Positions 23,300-35,587 of a stretch of DNA of 64,000 nt are shown one piece after another. The position numbers were made by a program, and so were the translations under genes. Within the stretch, counting starts at the first letter, position 1. Each line of letters opens with the position of its first letter. The stretch comes from Hofstenia miamia (Eukaryota; Xenacoelomorpha; Acoela): assembly GCA_004352715.1 (NCBI GenBank), contig SCFE01000009.1:892300-956299 (forward strand), read 5' to 3'. The notes under the pieces are model-generated. The model did no database searches. It was not told where the DNA came from and saw only the letters and a list, made by a program, of their open reading frames with translations.

Positions 23300-26200
23300 T
23301 GTTTTGTTGCATTTTGAATAATTTACTTTTATTTCCATTTTTTTCATTCCATACTATTTCCCATTACAAAACCCCAATATACATGGGGAAGTTACAAATA
23401 ACAATATATGTAATACATTGATTTTTTAATTTTAATGAACAAAATTGAAAAGATGAAAAAACTACATGATAATATCTCAGTTTAAAGATGCAATAATTTT
23501 TTTTTAAATAATTATTTTTTCATATGCCTTGAATGCAATTTGGTGTTTTGTAACCTTAAAGATTGCAAATAATTTGTAATGCAAAAATTCAATTTGAATC
23601 GATTAACTAATAGGAACATTTCGTACTTTAATTTTCTATTGGCATCCAAACATTAACAATTTTTTAGACAATTGCGGTTTGTTAAACCCAAATTGTTTTA
23701 TTGACTTAGCACTAGCACATTATGAGTAATTTCCAACAACTTTGCTCTAATTTTCACCTTTAATTAAGAATCGTTGGAAAATCGTTGATGGAATCTTTCT
23801 TTGTATGCCAATGAAAAAAATCAGGATTTAAAGAAATTGCTGTTAGTTTAGAAAACAAATATGAAAAAATAGTTTATAGATTGATTTACGATGTTTGTTA
23901 TCGTTTTTTGATAATCGTGTACTTTAAGTTCAAATTCAAAAAACGCTGTCCTTCGCAAATGCCGCGCATGCAGCCGATGGAGACCATATAGACGAGCTAT
24001 TAGAGAAATATAAAAAAGTCATTCGCGAACAGGTAAGCGTATTTTATTAACTCGTTTTGCAACCAGGTTTTGCTTAGGATGAAAAAATTCAAACACTTGA
24101 AAAAAAGTTTACCGAAGTAAATTTCGAACTACAGGCATCAAACGAACAGTTGAAATGTCAAACCGCTTTGCTAGGAAAAGGTTGTTTTTCTTTATATAAT
24201 ATGTCATTACGAATTTATACATGCAGGATAATTAAATTGATTTAATTCTGCTCTGCTTTTGAACGAGGGTGGTCCAATTTTTTTTCCTAGAATTATTGTA
24301 AGAATATTATTTATTTGCAAGTTATATAAAATCTAATCATTCGGTGCAAAAATGTCAATGATTTTGTGAGATTCTCCACAAAAATTTAAGGCATATGCAT
24401 GAGAACTAGTATTTTTAAGATTCTTCTTAATCAAGGAAGTGAGAGAAATTTGTAGAAAAAATTGGTTTTATGAAAATCACTATAAATTTTTATTTTATCA
24501 CAATTTTAGCATAAAAGATCCAAAATTCTATATAATGTTTAGATGGTTTTTAGACTGCGCCTGCTTTTTTATTTTCACAATCCTATTTAGTTATTTCTGG
24601 AGGTTTTCACATACAGGCAATATAAAGGTCGTAATGTATTTAGAATTGCATTTGGATGCCAGAGTCATTAATTGTGAAGAATTTCTAGCTTTGGAAAACA
24701 ATTATTCGGAAATCCTTTCAGAAATTTCTAGCCTGCGTAATCAGGTTGTTCAATATGCCGAAGATCTTTCACAACAAAAATCAGAATCCTTGCAAATGGT
24801 AAGATTTTATATTTTTCTTAGTTTTGGTTGTGCATCAGAGCAATGTTTTAAAATATATGGATTCAAGTACTTTTTTTTGCTAGTAATTTTGATGCTCAAA
24901 TTCATTTTCAGCTTTTTATCTAACAAGTGCATTAATTTTTGCACAGATATTCAAGCAACACAACAGCAATCTGTAGTTTTCAGTACTTTGGTATAAACTT
25001 TTTCAATTGTATGTCAATTGAGACGCTTTGATTTTTAGAATTCTTTGTATTATTTAACTAAACTATCATAATTATAACAAGAAATGTCGGTTGATATAGA
25101 TATTGTGTTTAATATAGGTAGGGTTGTTGTTTAATACAATGTATTGTGAGAGGCTATTTGACTGGGATCCTTGAAGAAATTCGTTGTATTTCAGGTTGGA
25201 TTGCAGCAAGTATGCATTGGGGTTGACATTATAGGGACATTCACGTCACAATGACTAGCAATTTATAAACTGCAAAAACTTTTACGTTTCTCAAACGCTT
25301 TCGAAATTTTGATTTTTGTTAATTATATTTTGGTGTTTATTTTACACGTTTAATACCCACCCCATTTGCTTTTTACAACCCAGATGTAAAGTTCTTGTTT
25401 GATAAAAAATTAGTTCAGTATCTATTAACAGATGAAAAGGCATCTGCATTTTTAAGTTGTAATCATAAAATTAATTTAATAGTATCACGTTTTTTATAAA
25501 ATTTTAAAATTAGTTTCGACAACAACATTCGAATCACAACCTAAATCATGTTTCCACCTGTATAAACTTCTGTCCAACATTTTTTCATAATCATAGTAAA
25601 AAAACTACGTTGCTTATCATTGTCGTGCAAACTATTTTATTATTTCCATAGCGGTTTAGACTAGACCTCATAACGGACAGATGCCACAACTTAAGTTTCA
25701 AATAACAAATCAAAATCAAGATTAATAATCAATGGAAGTGTAAGTGATTTCTTATTAAAATTTAAAAAATATACGGCGTATATGACTGGTTTGTTATACG
25801 AGCGCCTTTTCCAATTTTCTTACAATTTTGTTGTTTTTTGCATTCCAAGATTTGTTGTCTGGAATTGTTTGTTGAAATTGGTTCTGTTTATTTAGAGTCA
25901 ACAGCAGAGTGAAGAACGAGAACGCCTGCAATGGTATGAATCCCAATACCCTCCTTTACAACAAACGTATGAAGCCCTCTATCAACAAGTATGTATTCTT
26001 TCTTAGACAAGTGAATAACTTCAGAAATTTTTTAAAAGTTACTGCAACCTAGAGCAGCCACCATAACGTGCTTAATCTGTACGCCGTGGCCATATCCATG
26101 TCTTGTCATGCCTAAGATTTTGTCTTACTTATCCATGCTGTAAACAAAATTTTTTCAATAAATATGTGCCTTAAACTCACATTTTTGTAATAAGCACTTT

Positions 26201-29200
26201 GTTATTATTTATTTCAATCCAGCTTATAGGTTGCATAATTTGTAATACATGTACTGTACTAGTACACACTTTGTATTTGGATTGCTTGTGGCGAAGCAAT
26301 TTTTTTGCATTTATTTTTGCAGAGGGCCTCTAAAACAATTATTTTCGCATTTAAATTTTGTATTGTTTGTTAATAGAATATTTAGAATATCTAAAAAAAC
26401 AAATTGTTATTTAATACTTTCATATATTATATAATTGCATTGTTTCTGAACTTAGTTAAAATTCTAAGCTGTGCAAGCCAAAGCAGCAATCGCTGACCCT
26501 TTTGTCCCAATGAGTTTAGTTTTGCGCTATATTTACGTGTACTATTTCTATATTTTAGTACACGTATTTGCAGTCACAGTTCAATGAACAATTTGATCCA
26601 GAAGGTAGAATCCAAGAACTGCAGCAACTCTCAGCTCTACATGAAAACAACGCCGCTGAACTTTCCCAACATGTTGCATCGCTTCAACTTTCTATAGAAG
26701 GTTTGCAATCTGAGCAGCAAAATTACACGACAAGCAACGACGATTTGCGACGCCAATGTGAACAGCTAAATAACGAACTAAATGAAGCTACTAGGTTACT
26801 AGAAATTAGGGTATGTAAATTCTAGTGCTGTTAGTGTGTTTAAACTTTTTCGTAAATGAGAACTTATTCAATTCAAATTCCTACGGACCAATAATATCCA
26901 ATTCCATTGTCAATAAAATTTATAATTTGAGAGCAGATATTTGAATATTTATAAATAATTTTACATTTTTACATTTACATAATTTTAAATAATATAATTA
27001 ATTATTTTGCAAAGCCATTCCCATGAACTTGATAAATTTATTCTGCGTTGTAAATTGTGTGATTAGGTTCTTATGTGGGTATAAGAAATATTTTTTCGAA
27101 TTAGGCGGGGATCTAAAATACATTTCGATTGCCAATTTCTACTCAATTCTGATATTTTTCAATTCCAAATCCAATTCCAGCAAACGCTTAAAACGCGTCT
27201 TAACCTTTTGAAAAACCTTCAATTTGCTGAACGATGTTACGAATTTTTGTCTTCGTAGATCTCGATATCCATCCCTAAGCGATTACGGAGTTTAGATTCG
27301 ATTGCCATTATTTTATAGTAATAAAGCTTTTGAAAATCGGATTCGGTTTTCAATTGAAATGCATTTCTGTAGTTTTTGTTGATTACTGTTTTCATTATTT
27401 CATTGCGAAAAACTTAAAATCTTGTCAACATTTGTTTGAATTTCCTACCGTAGTATCAATTTGATAAATATCGTATTTTTCATTTATTTTCCAAATCCTT
27501 GTATACTTCATATTGGGTTATTAGTTTGCGCCAAGGCTATAATTTGTACTTTAGGAAAGTGAACTAAAACAGGCAGAAGAAATGTATTCTCAGATTCAAA
27601 GAGTTCCAAGAGATCTACCGAATCCTGTTAATGAAGACCTGTATAAAGAGCTGGAAGAGCTGAGGGAGTCTAAGTTTCAGTTGATGAACGAACTGGAAAA
27701 CCTCCGTTCTGATCAAGATGACTTACTAGTGTTAGTGGCAGATCAAGATGCAAAGCTTACACTTTATACAAAACATCTTAAAGCCCTCGATTGTAAGGTA
27801 TGAAATGATTTGCACTTTCGTTCCTGTTACTAAATTTTGTTTTTCATAACTATTTTCAATAGGATGCCTTAGGTATGCCTTGCTTTCATTTAAAAAGTTA
27901 TTGTCCAACAACTTTGATTTCATATCGTTCATTTTGTATTTTTCAAGTAACTAAGACAAAAACTTAATCTAACCCTCGGATATCTTTAAAACTCAGCCTA
28001 TGCCAATTATGTATTCTTGAAAAAATTTTGTGCAGGTATTGTCAATATCATATCTCAATACAATTTTAGATTGCTTCAAAAGTAAGTAAAAACTCTAAGT
28101 CCAAACACATTATATTCAAAAGAGAAAAAATAGACAACAGAGTTAAGTTATACAGGGTGTTCATTTTAAAAGTTGACTCAATTGTCCATAGAATATCTAT
28201 ATTTTAATTGACAGATTAAACTGTTATTTCAATATTAAAAAATTCAACAATACATTATATTTAGGGTACATAAAAAACAATGTTGTGTCAAACATAGTGG
28301 GAGAAGGTGTTGAAACTGTTGGCCGTGTTGATCTATGCATAAAGCAACACGATGACGCATGTTCTGGAAAACGTTAATCAAAACTTCACGTGGGATGTTT
28401 TGGATAACATCAGTAACCATTGTACGCAGTTCATCAAGCGTATGCGGATTCTTACTGTATCCTTAATATAGCCGAATGCAAAGGAATCGAGAGGAGTTAG
28501 ATCAGGTGACCTGGGTGGCCAGATGCCTTTCGTGATCAGTCTCTGTTCAAAAGTTCTTTGTAAGTGAGCCAAAGTGTGGTTACTGACATGGCATGTTGCT
28601 GAATCCTGTGGGAACCACGCATTACGGTTCTCATTCTCAGTTAGCTGCGCCACAAACTGGTTAATTAACTCACAGTAACTCACAGAATTCAATTTCCCTT
28701 GAAAAAATATCGGACCCACTATTCTGCGTCTGCTCTATAGCTATCCATATGCCAATCTTTAATTGATGCAAGGGCGATTCGACAAACTCGTGAGGGTTAT
28801 GAGAACTCCAGATGCGAGTGTTTTGAGAGTTTATGTACCCAGATAAGTGGATAGATGCCTCGTCATGTCTAGTGCATTATCATCCATATGTTGTTGAAAC
28901 CATTGGCAATAATCCACTCGCTTTTGACAATCAGTAGGAATAAGTTCATGTAAAGAAGACATGCGGTAGGGGTAAAGTTTCAGTGNCTACAAATAAGTGT
29001 GGTAATCTATTTTTGCTTTGGGAATGTATGAAGACATTTCATATCCTCTTTGCTAAAGCACTCCCACAATGTGCACTGATCATTAACAGTGCAATGTAAA
29101 ATATGTTATTTATATAGTTATCAGTAAATCTGTTTTTAATCCTTACCTGAATATCTTAATCGTATCTAACTATTGACGATAATTTTAGCCGTAGAAACAC

Positions 29201-32200
29201 GGAACGGCCCAGGCCACACCCAATCAATAGTTGCAGTACAGGACTACCAGGCTAGCATTGCGTCACTATATTCTCATAGAGTGAAAAATCTATTTCCTTT
29301 TCAAAATGCAGTATAATTGTTGAATATCCGTTTACAATATAATTTTTGCTAACTATTTTATCTCCAAATTTTTATTCATATTGGAGCATTAGTAGATACA
29401 ATTTGTGGTGAACTATGCCATGTTGGGAATAACCATTGAAAAGTTTCAATTTTGTTATACATGTAATATTTGTTGATTACCAAGATCTACTATATAGAAT
29501 GCCGTGATGTAGCTCATTTCTAGAATATGTTCCTAGTCAAAGCTATCCATTTATGCAGTTTAAGTTATGAATATTGCATAGCTCACGTTATTTTTCAAGA
29601 TGCAAGATCAGCTGATTGATTTTGAATATCGGGGGTACAAAAAGTACCCCAAACAGTGTTTATGTAGTATACAACAATATTTCAGGTAGTTGTGCTCAAA
29701 TTTTGTTGAAAGTTTTAAATATGGTATTTCTATGTTTTTAATGAAAAGTCAATAAATATCAGCAAGTTTCATTTAAATCTTTTAAAAATGTTAAAGAATT
29801 AGGAGCTCTGGGGCACAAAAAGTACCCCAAACCGTCTCCAACTGTTAAAATATGGGCATTGTCGTTTGGGATAACTTTATTACCCCAAATTATAAATTCC
29901 ATATTATTTAATATAAAATAAATTTAGTGAATTGTGTTCAATCTACATCAATTCTTTCACTTATAGCATGCCGTTTACAACAAAATTTGAACGCTTGTAA
30001 CACGTTTCTGTAGTATTTTGTAAATACAGGGTATTCATTTTAAAAGTTGACTCAATTGCCCATAGAATATCTATATTTTAATTGCCAGATTAAACTGTTA
30101 TTTCAATATTACCAAATTCAACAATACAATACAGTATATGTAGGAGACATAAAAAACAATGGTGTGTCAAACATAGTTAGAGAAGGTGTTGAAACTGTTG
30201 GCCGTGTTAATCTATGCATAAAGCAACACGACGCATGTTCTGGAAAACGTTAATCAAAACTTCACGTGGGATGTTTTGGATAACATCAGTAACCATTGTA
30301 CGCAGTTCATCAAGCGTATGCGGATTCTTACTGTATCCTTAATATAGCCGAATGCAAAGGAATCGAGAGGAGTTAGATCAGGTGACCTGGGTGGCCAGAG
30401 GCCTTTCGTGATCAGTCTCTGTTCAAAAGTTCTTTGTAAGTGAGCCAAAGTGTGGTTACTGACATGGCATGTTGCTGAATCCTGTGGGAACCACGCATTA
30501 CGGTTCTCATTCTCAGTTAGCTGCGCCACAAACTGGTTAATTAACTCACAGTAACTCACAGAATTCAATTTCCCTTGAAAAAATATCGGACCCACTATTC
30601 TGCGTCTGCTCTATAGCTATCCATATGCCAATCTTTAATTGATGCAAGGGCGATTCGACAAACTCGTGAGGGTTATGAGAACTCCAGATGCGAGTGTTTG
30701 AGAGTTTATGTACCCAGATAAGTGGATAGATGCCTCGTCATGTCTAGTGCATTATCATCCATATGTTGTTGAAACCATTGGCAATAATCCACTCGCTTTT
30801 GACAATCAGTAGGAATAAGTTCATGTAAAGAAGACATGCGGTAGGGGTAAAGTTTCAGTGTTTTACGAGTGCATAATGGCAACTGCCTACAGATAATCCA
30901 GTTTCACGAGACAAACGTCGAACAGATTTCTTGTGACTGCGTTGAATTCGTTGCCTGATACCTTGCAGAATATCATCAGAAAGGCGAGTAAGTCGGCGTA
31001 CATGTTTCTTGTTTTCAACTGAACCTGTAGCGCAAAACTTTTTAATGAGAACATTTATTGCTTGCTTAGTTGGAGGAGCCATATTCGGGAACTGCCTGTT
31101 AAAATCAGAAATGCAATCGTCAAATGAATAAATCCACCGCTCATTAATAAAATGTCCAGATCGAAAGTAAGATTCCACGATAAATGAACGCTGATGAACC
31201 ACTGACAACACCATCTCTTTTTATGAGTCACATCACAGGACAAATCCAGAAGTCTAATTTGTAATTTCAAAGAATGGACAATTTCAATTTCAAAGAGTAG
31301 ATTTGAAATTTGTAATTCAAATAAACAAATTCAGTCAACTTTTAAATTGATAGTCATCTCTATTTTTAGATTCATCTTAAAATAGACAAATCGAGTCAAC
31401 TTTTAAATTGAACACCCTGTATATTCATCACTATGTGAGATAATAATTTAGACATGATCTTTCAATTTTTGTCCAGTTGGTGCCCTAGAACATTTTCTTC
31501 CAATTGGCGAAATGTCTGCAACGTGACTTTTTGGACAACCTCTTCATCTGAAAAGTCCATATTATTAATTGGGTTTTTCAGAATACGGAATGCTCAGCGG
31601 TCGCACAGAAAATTGTGCCCACGTAATACTACCCCACTGGCATGAAATGTAAATTGTTGAAATCCATTGTCATAGTAATTTTTTTGCCGGGTGTGTAAGT
31701 GTGATTACTTAATTTGAAGGCAAGCTACTAATACGTTTAAAATGTTTTTTCAAAAAAATCTACCCACAAACAAATACGTTAGTTTATAAAACGTACAAAA
31801 TTGAAAAGGCATGTTATAAGTTTTTATGAAATTATAAAGCAGAATGCCACAAACATTTCATATTGGCAAGAATAGTTTTCATACCTGCTTTTTATTAAAA
31901 TCGTTGAATTTAACTTCTGTGTTTGAAGAACGAATAACTTATGTAAATTTCCACTATGAAGACATTTTACTATCAGTTTGTCCAATTGTATGCTTTTTAT
32001 TCCTCAATATTTTCAATGTAACATACAAATCACTTTTGTAGATCAGCTTTATTTTCATTCATTTGATGAATAATGATTTGAATAGATGTATGGAAAGTGC
32101 ATGTGTTTGAAATTTAAGCTTTAGTATTGAGGTATTATATGACTGTTTTGTGAAATTTGAAAATTTCCTTGCGCACAACTATTCATTGTTGTCAGGCTTT

Positions 32201-34114
32201 GTTTGTAATTTACTTAACTTTCAGTGCTTGCGTCAAGCCGAAATGATATTAATGATAGACTGCTGTTAGGACTTCTTTTGAATAATGTGTAATCTTTATC
32301 CTAAAGTACAATAATAGTACTGTTTTAAATACGTATTGGTTAGGGTTGAAAGTGTTTTTTTTTGAAAAAACTGTTCATACTGCAGTCTTTCAGAAAGGTT
32401 AGTGCATCATTCGTAAATGAATAAATTCCGAGGTATACACTAGCGACCAAAAAGTCGTAATTTTTTATTGCATACAATTTCCCGTCATTTTATTAATGCT
32501 TTGTATTACTCCTGGTCGTTAGTTATGAGAATCATCTAATAGGAGAAATTACAAATCAAAGAAAATCAAAAATTGGATTTAATGTCCTTGCAAAAGACCT
32601 TATAATGCCGCTGGATATAATTGTATCATTTCTAAAATGAGTCGAAAAGATTGGGAGGGCACGCCCAGAAATTCCGGATCAGCCCGAACTGCTATTTGAT
32701 ATGAGTTTATCATTTCTATAAAATCACGAGAATCGTACAACTATTACTTTTCTTAAATGTTTTCATAAACTCGTTTCATGAAATTTGAAAAGCTGCTTGC
32801 TTGCAGACCATCTGACATGCTGAAATCATTTTCTATTCTACTGTTAAATTGAATCTGTAGGTTGAGGCGCACTTGCTTTAAATCTGTGGACTTGAGGTGA
32901 GAGCCTTTCTCGAAGAACTATTTCCTGACAATTAGATTGGATGATCAGGACCGATGTTATGGCCCCACAAATTTCTGACATTCCGCTGCTAGATTTCTAC
33001 TTGAAGGAAAAATTTAATCGTTTTTTTTTGCCGGAGACCATTGAACAGATTAAATACATTATTTTGAATCTTTTCACAATATTTTACACAATGAAATCAA
33101 AGCTGCATTTAACCATTTGATCAACAAGATATTATTGGTGCATTCCTGAAGGTCATTTTCGACAAATTTAATGTTTTATTTTTGCATTTTTCCTAAAAAA
33201 TCTCTGAAAATTGCATTTGTTTACTTTCTGTACCTAGACAGTAGATGATAATTATTGTCAACCATTTAATGATCAGTTTATCAAAACTTACCAATACATT
33301 TTCAAGCAACCAAATTTCAACCAAATATTCATTTGAAGTGACCGAATCAATGGAGAATGATAATTTAACTACATGTCACGCGGATTTCATCCATAACTAA
33401 AAAGTTTGCAAAATATACCATTTTGCAACATCTTCCAATCCCGTACAAATGCGTCACCCTGCATTTTTTGCACAAATTATATAATTTTAATTTTTCAAAA
33501 TGGCCCATGTGTTATAAATAAACCTTGAAAAAACATTCACTAGTAATATAACGTATTAAATTGAAATTAGTGCATGCATATTTGGCATTCATTGAGGATG
33601 TTTTCCATAGCTTATATAATTTTATTTTTTGCAAAAATTTAATAACTATTATTATGAATAATGTTCTATTTGAAAATCCTTCCTTATAATCTAATCATCT
33701 AATCAATGAATCAGACAAGTAATTGTGGTAAATAACACGAAATATTTATTTAGTAAATGAAAGGCATTCGGACATATATAAATTGTAGGAAACTCAATTT
33801 TCCCAATTTTTAATTGAAAATTTTTTCAGCATATTTTATTTCAAATTTTATTATCTCTAGCAGAATCATTTTATTCTGCAATGCATAGACAATCTCACTG
33901 CACTATACTTTGTCTCAAGATTTAATGTTCATCCACATTTTAAAGTGTTGCATTTACCAAATTTTCAATTTTAAGAATAGTGACTGAAAATAAATTGTGA
34001 TAAGTAATCTTAATTTGCTTCTTTATTTACTATATTTTAATGTCACTTAATGAGTTTGTGCACTTTTAGGTGGATTTTGATGATTCATCTTCAAGTTCTA
34101 GTTCAACAGAGTGA
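15394..34114 (+). CDS. USO1: USO1/p115 general vesicular transport factor, partial (C-terminal 792 residues)
   Basis: Seventeen exons: 15394-15449, 15556-15676, 16604-16688, 17381-17468, 19098-19238, 19653-19741, 20089-20243, 20603-20802, 21089-21330, 22049-22230, 23929-24032, 24078-24180, 24617-24798, 25896-25988, 26559-26810, 27555-27797, 34070-34114. Every intron is GT-AG and every phase matches, which strongly supports the model. The product is the conserved Golgi tether that works with Rab1, GM130/giantin and SNAREs in ER-Golgi traffic. Recognisable blocks include NTAIQKIVAFENGFEKIF, LLMSMVNEKQTLILRYAILY, EQLLRVQLTTSIGNPAISLL and DQDDLLVLVADQDAKL. About 200 N-terminal residues are missing. 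Introns range from 45 bases to 6.3 kb and several hold transposons. Exon 10 is duplicated beside a single N; only one copy fits in phase. Exon 12 has a weak donor (GTTGTT). Confidence 0.95.
17900..18714 (+). pseudogene. Tc1 transposase remnant (DD34E)
   Basis: Seen: VSRSVTRYQQLQNF and RKRSGRPKVTTP (DNA-binding domain and GRPR-like box), then from 18070 VSTRTIRRRLN, WHQVMFSDNSK (first catalytic Asp), from 18378 QQDGAPCHSAKFVKQW (second Asp) and NVIENCWHHIKN (Glu), ending near 18712 in NNGGYTKY. Stops or frameshifts occur near 18060, 18368 and 18603, so no active protein is made. Family knowledge: Tc1 transposases cut at the inverted ends and insert at TA. Confidence 0.9.
18736..18912. repeat. 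Duplicated internal Tc1 sequence after a single N
   Basis: Right after the N, sequence from about 18010-18125 reappears and jumps directly to sequence from about 18676 onward. It looks like the end of an internally deleted copy joined onto the full copy, most simply an assembly merge. Confidence 0.8.
21769..23265. repeat. Direct duplication of 748 bp including USO1 exon 10
   Basis: The block 21769-22516 recurs at 22518-23265 (offset 749), apparently identical, with a single N at 22517 inside a TA run. Identity including intron sequence suggests an assembly duplication rather than an old tandem copy. Confidence 0.9.
22798..22979 (+). pseudogene. Duplicate copy of USO1 exon 10
   Basis: Identical to 22049-22230. 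The exon enters in phase 2 and leaves in phase 1, so including both copies would shift the frame and hit a TAA within about seven codons. Only one copy can be used; this one is redundant or artefactual. Confidence 0.85.
23249..23297. repeat. (TA)n microsatellite
   Basis: Uninterrupted TA run at the end of the duplicated block; the poly-Ile/Tyr frame through it is meaningless. Confidence 0.9.
23929..27797 (+). CDS. USO1: USO1 exons for the coiled-coil tail
   Basis: Six exons encode the rod. The first reads GDHIDELLEKYKKVIREQ, matching the start of the vertebrate coiled coil (KNMIREQD). The next, after a 45-base intron, carries LQASNEQLKCQTALLGK. Later exons are rich in Glu, Gln, Leu and Lys with heptad spacing (for example LENNYSEILSEISSLRNQV and ELQQLSALHENNAAELSQHV), and the last ends in QDDLLVLVADQDAKL, the best-conserved tail block. 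Family role: dimerisation and binding of Golgi SNAREs. The coil is shorter than in vertebrates and contains a Pro-rich break (YESQYPPLQQTYE) in the exon at 25896-25988. Confidence 0.92.
28153..28984 (-). mobile_element. Truncated mariner-like element
   Basis: Begins with the terminal repeat CAGGGTGTTCATTTTAAAAG after a TA and matches the first 840 bases of the complete copy at 30027 with a few differences. It stops abruptly at a single N (28985). It encodes the reverse-strand C-terminal half of the transposase (28719-28378). Confidence 0.88.
28986..30026. other. USO1 intron sequence between the two mariner-like copies
   Basis: No gene recognised. It contains three short inverted repeats built on GGGGTAC/GTACCCC (see the entry at 29632). 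Confidence 0.5.
29632..29890. repeat. Three GGGGTAC...GTACCCC hairpin units
   Basis: A perfect 7 bp stem with an AAAAA loop lies at 29632-29650. A near copy (GGGGCAC with the same loop and GTACCCC) lies at 29810-29828, and a looser TTGGGATAA...TTACCCCAA unit at about 29865-29887. Function unknown; possibly remains of a small foldback element. Confidence 0.5.
30027..31419 (-). mobile_element. Mariner-like element, full length
   Basis: Inverted ends: CAGGGTATTCATTTTAAAAG on the left, and CAGGGTGTTCAATTTAAAAG as the reverse complement of the right end. A TA flanks each side. Length 1.39 kb, with the transposase remnant on the reverse strand. Confidence 0.92.
30254..31214 (-). pseudogene. Mariner/IS630-type transposase remnant
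   Basis: Reverse strand. 31214-30855 carries the helix-turn-helix half (PPTKQAINVLIKKFCATGSV, RRLSRETGLSVGS). The middle holds RMSSLHELIPTDCQKR and CQWFQQHMDD in another frame. 30595-30254 carries the C-terminal catalytic half (FPQDSATCHVSNHTL, WPPRSPDLTPLDSF). The first catalytic Asp region is frameshifted and the D-x-A-T-x-H box reads QDSATCH, so one Gly is replaced. The frames do not join, and the copy is inactive. Confidence 0.85.
34070..34114 (+). CDS. USO1: USO1 terminal exon (short acidic/serine tail)
   Basis: After a CACTTTTAG acceptor the exon reads VDFDDSSSSSSSTE and stops at TGA 34112-34114; its phase 0 matches the preceding donor at 27797. Vertebrate p115 ends in a longer acidic tail that binds GM130/giantin and is phosphorylated by CK2; this one is shorter but keeps the Asp-plus-Ser character. 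The assignment depends on a 6.3 kb intron, so it is less certain than the other exons. Confidence 0.7.
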   Translation: MDFDDSSSSSSSTE

Positions 34115-34900
34115 AATTTCGCAATTGGTTTAGGAATTTTTAATATTTATTGTAAATTTAATATAGTTTTCATTTGTATTTCAGCTCAATTGAATGAGTG
34201 CAACTATATTTTTGTGTGAAATGTATATTTTTGTTCTATTTTTATGATACTTAATGTCATTATGATTTTTCAAATTCTGTAAGTGTGTTCATAGTCAATA
34301 TTTCATGGAGGAAACACTTATTTCCATATCTTCGAGAGGTGGCATACTATGCAGTTTTTCTGGATTACACTGTGCTTTTACAACTAATTTCTCAGTGAAA
34401 GGGAAGGTATCTTGTTTCGACCTATGGAAAAAATCGCTGTACAAATTATAGTATTGGCAGTCATTTTTTTGGATGAGAATTAAAGATTGAGTTGGATCGA
34501 AGAGTTTATAAATATATGCTAATGCTGCCTAGTTTGGGCGTATAATTTGTTCTTCCTAATGGAAAAGTGTTTTGATCGGGAATTTTGCTTATGAATATAA
34601 ACAGGCATTGAAATAGTATTATAAGGTGGTAGTATTTTGACGAGTATAAAAAACATTACCAACATGTTAAATATGATTTACTGTGTTGCGGAAATGATGG
34701 ACGTAGAAATAAGGTGCTTAGTTTTTATGATACATTTACGGTCCATCTTAATTGTATATCAAGTTTTCAATAAAAATATCATTGACATACTACTTAACAA
34801 TATGATGGTATTAGAACCAGAGATGGAAGTCGGCACTGACCACTGAACTGTATCTGCTCAACCTTAATTTCACTAGACTGGTCACTTTGAGATGTGTCTC
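34115..34900 (+). other. USO1 3' flank / probable 3' untranslated region
   Basis: Follows the USO1 stop. Candidate polyadenylation signals are ATTAAA at about 34489 and AATAAA at about 34769; neither can be confirmed from sequence alone. No other gene is recognised. Confidence 0.35.
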
Positions 34901-35587
34901 GGTCATACCCTTTAAAAAGTTTCTCAAATCATTGGCATGGTAGATGATGTCACATATGCGAATCACTGAGAAGGTGGCAGGTCGACCAGGGCAGAAAGAG
35001 ACAGGATCAGAAAATTCGAGGCGAAATAGGCATTGAAGAGATCAGCTTTCTCCAGATCTGACTGATTGGAAAGATGGTTCTATTTCAAGCTGGGGAGCTC
35101 AGGTTTGAAATATAGGGAATGCAAGAAAGAATAAGAGTCTTGAAGAAATCGAGATGAGAATCTGGACAGTAGCGTGATTTTGTTGAATTCCTTGGAATTG
35201 ATGACGTCTATTGTGAGAGAAGATTCGAGTTTATTCAAAGAGTACAGTAAGGGATGGGAAATAGAAAGGGAGAGAAATACGCTTTTTCTGGCGACGAGGA
35301 ACAAAGAATGAAATAACTTGAAGGAAGGTGTACCAGTCATTGGTAGAGAAAGAGTCATTAAAAATGGGGGATGATGAGATAGCAGCATTTAGAGATACAA
35401 AGTCATTGTTAGATCGAGCATATTGAGGAGTAGCAGGACAAGCAGATGGGATAATAGAATTGACAGACAGGTTGAAACAAACAAATGAGTGATCAGACAG
35501 CCTAACCATACCAGCAACCAAAGAGGTGTCAAAATTACTATCAGGGGGAGAGCTTAAAACCAAGTCAAGGAGCAGGAAGTAGGTCAC
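34901..35587 (-). pseudogene. LINE fragment, end of APE-type endonuclease and linker
   Basis: Reverse strand. 35587-35231 reads LLLDLVLSSPPDSNF, then GMVRLSDHSFVCFNLS, the terminal SDH motif of APE-type LINE endonucleases, followed by the usual linker (FVPRRQKKRISLPFY). The frame shifts to 35388-35080, with the charged region before the RT. No RT motif follows, so this is a truncated dead fragment of the same broad LINE group as the copy at 590-2400. Confidence 0.65.

Noticed and set aside
23230-23421. Ile/Tyr-rich frame
   Set aside because: Translation of a (TA)n repeat.
24439-24996. Long + strand frame starting at 24439
   Set aside because: Only 24617-24798 is coding (a USO1 exon); both ends are intron.
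31462-31560. Short reverse frame MDFSDEEVVQKV with acidic start
   Set aside because: Looks protein-like but is 32 codons, isolated and without splice support.
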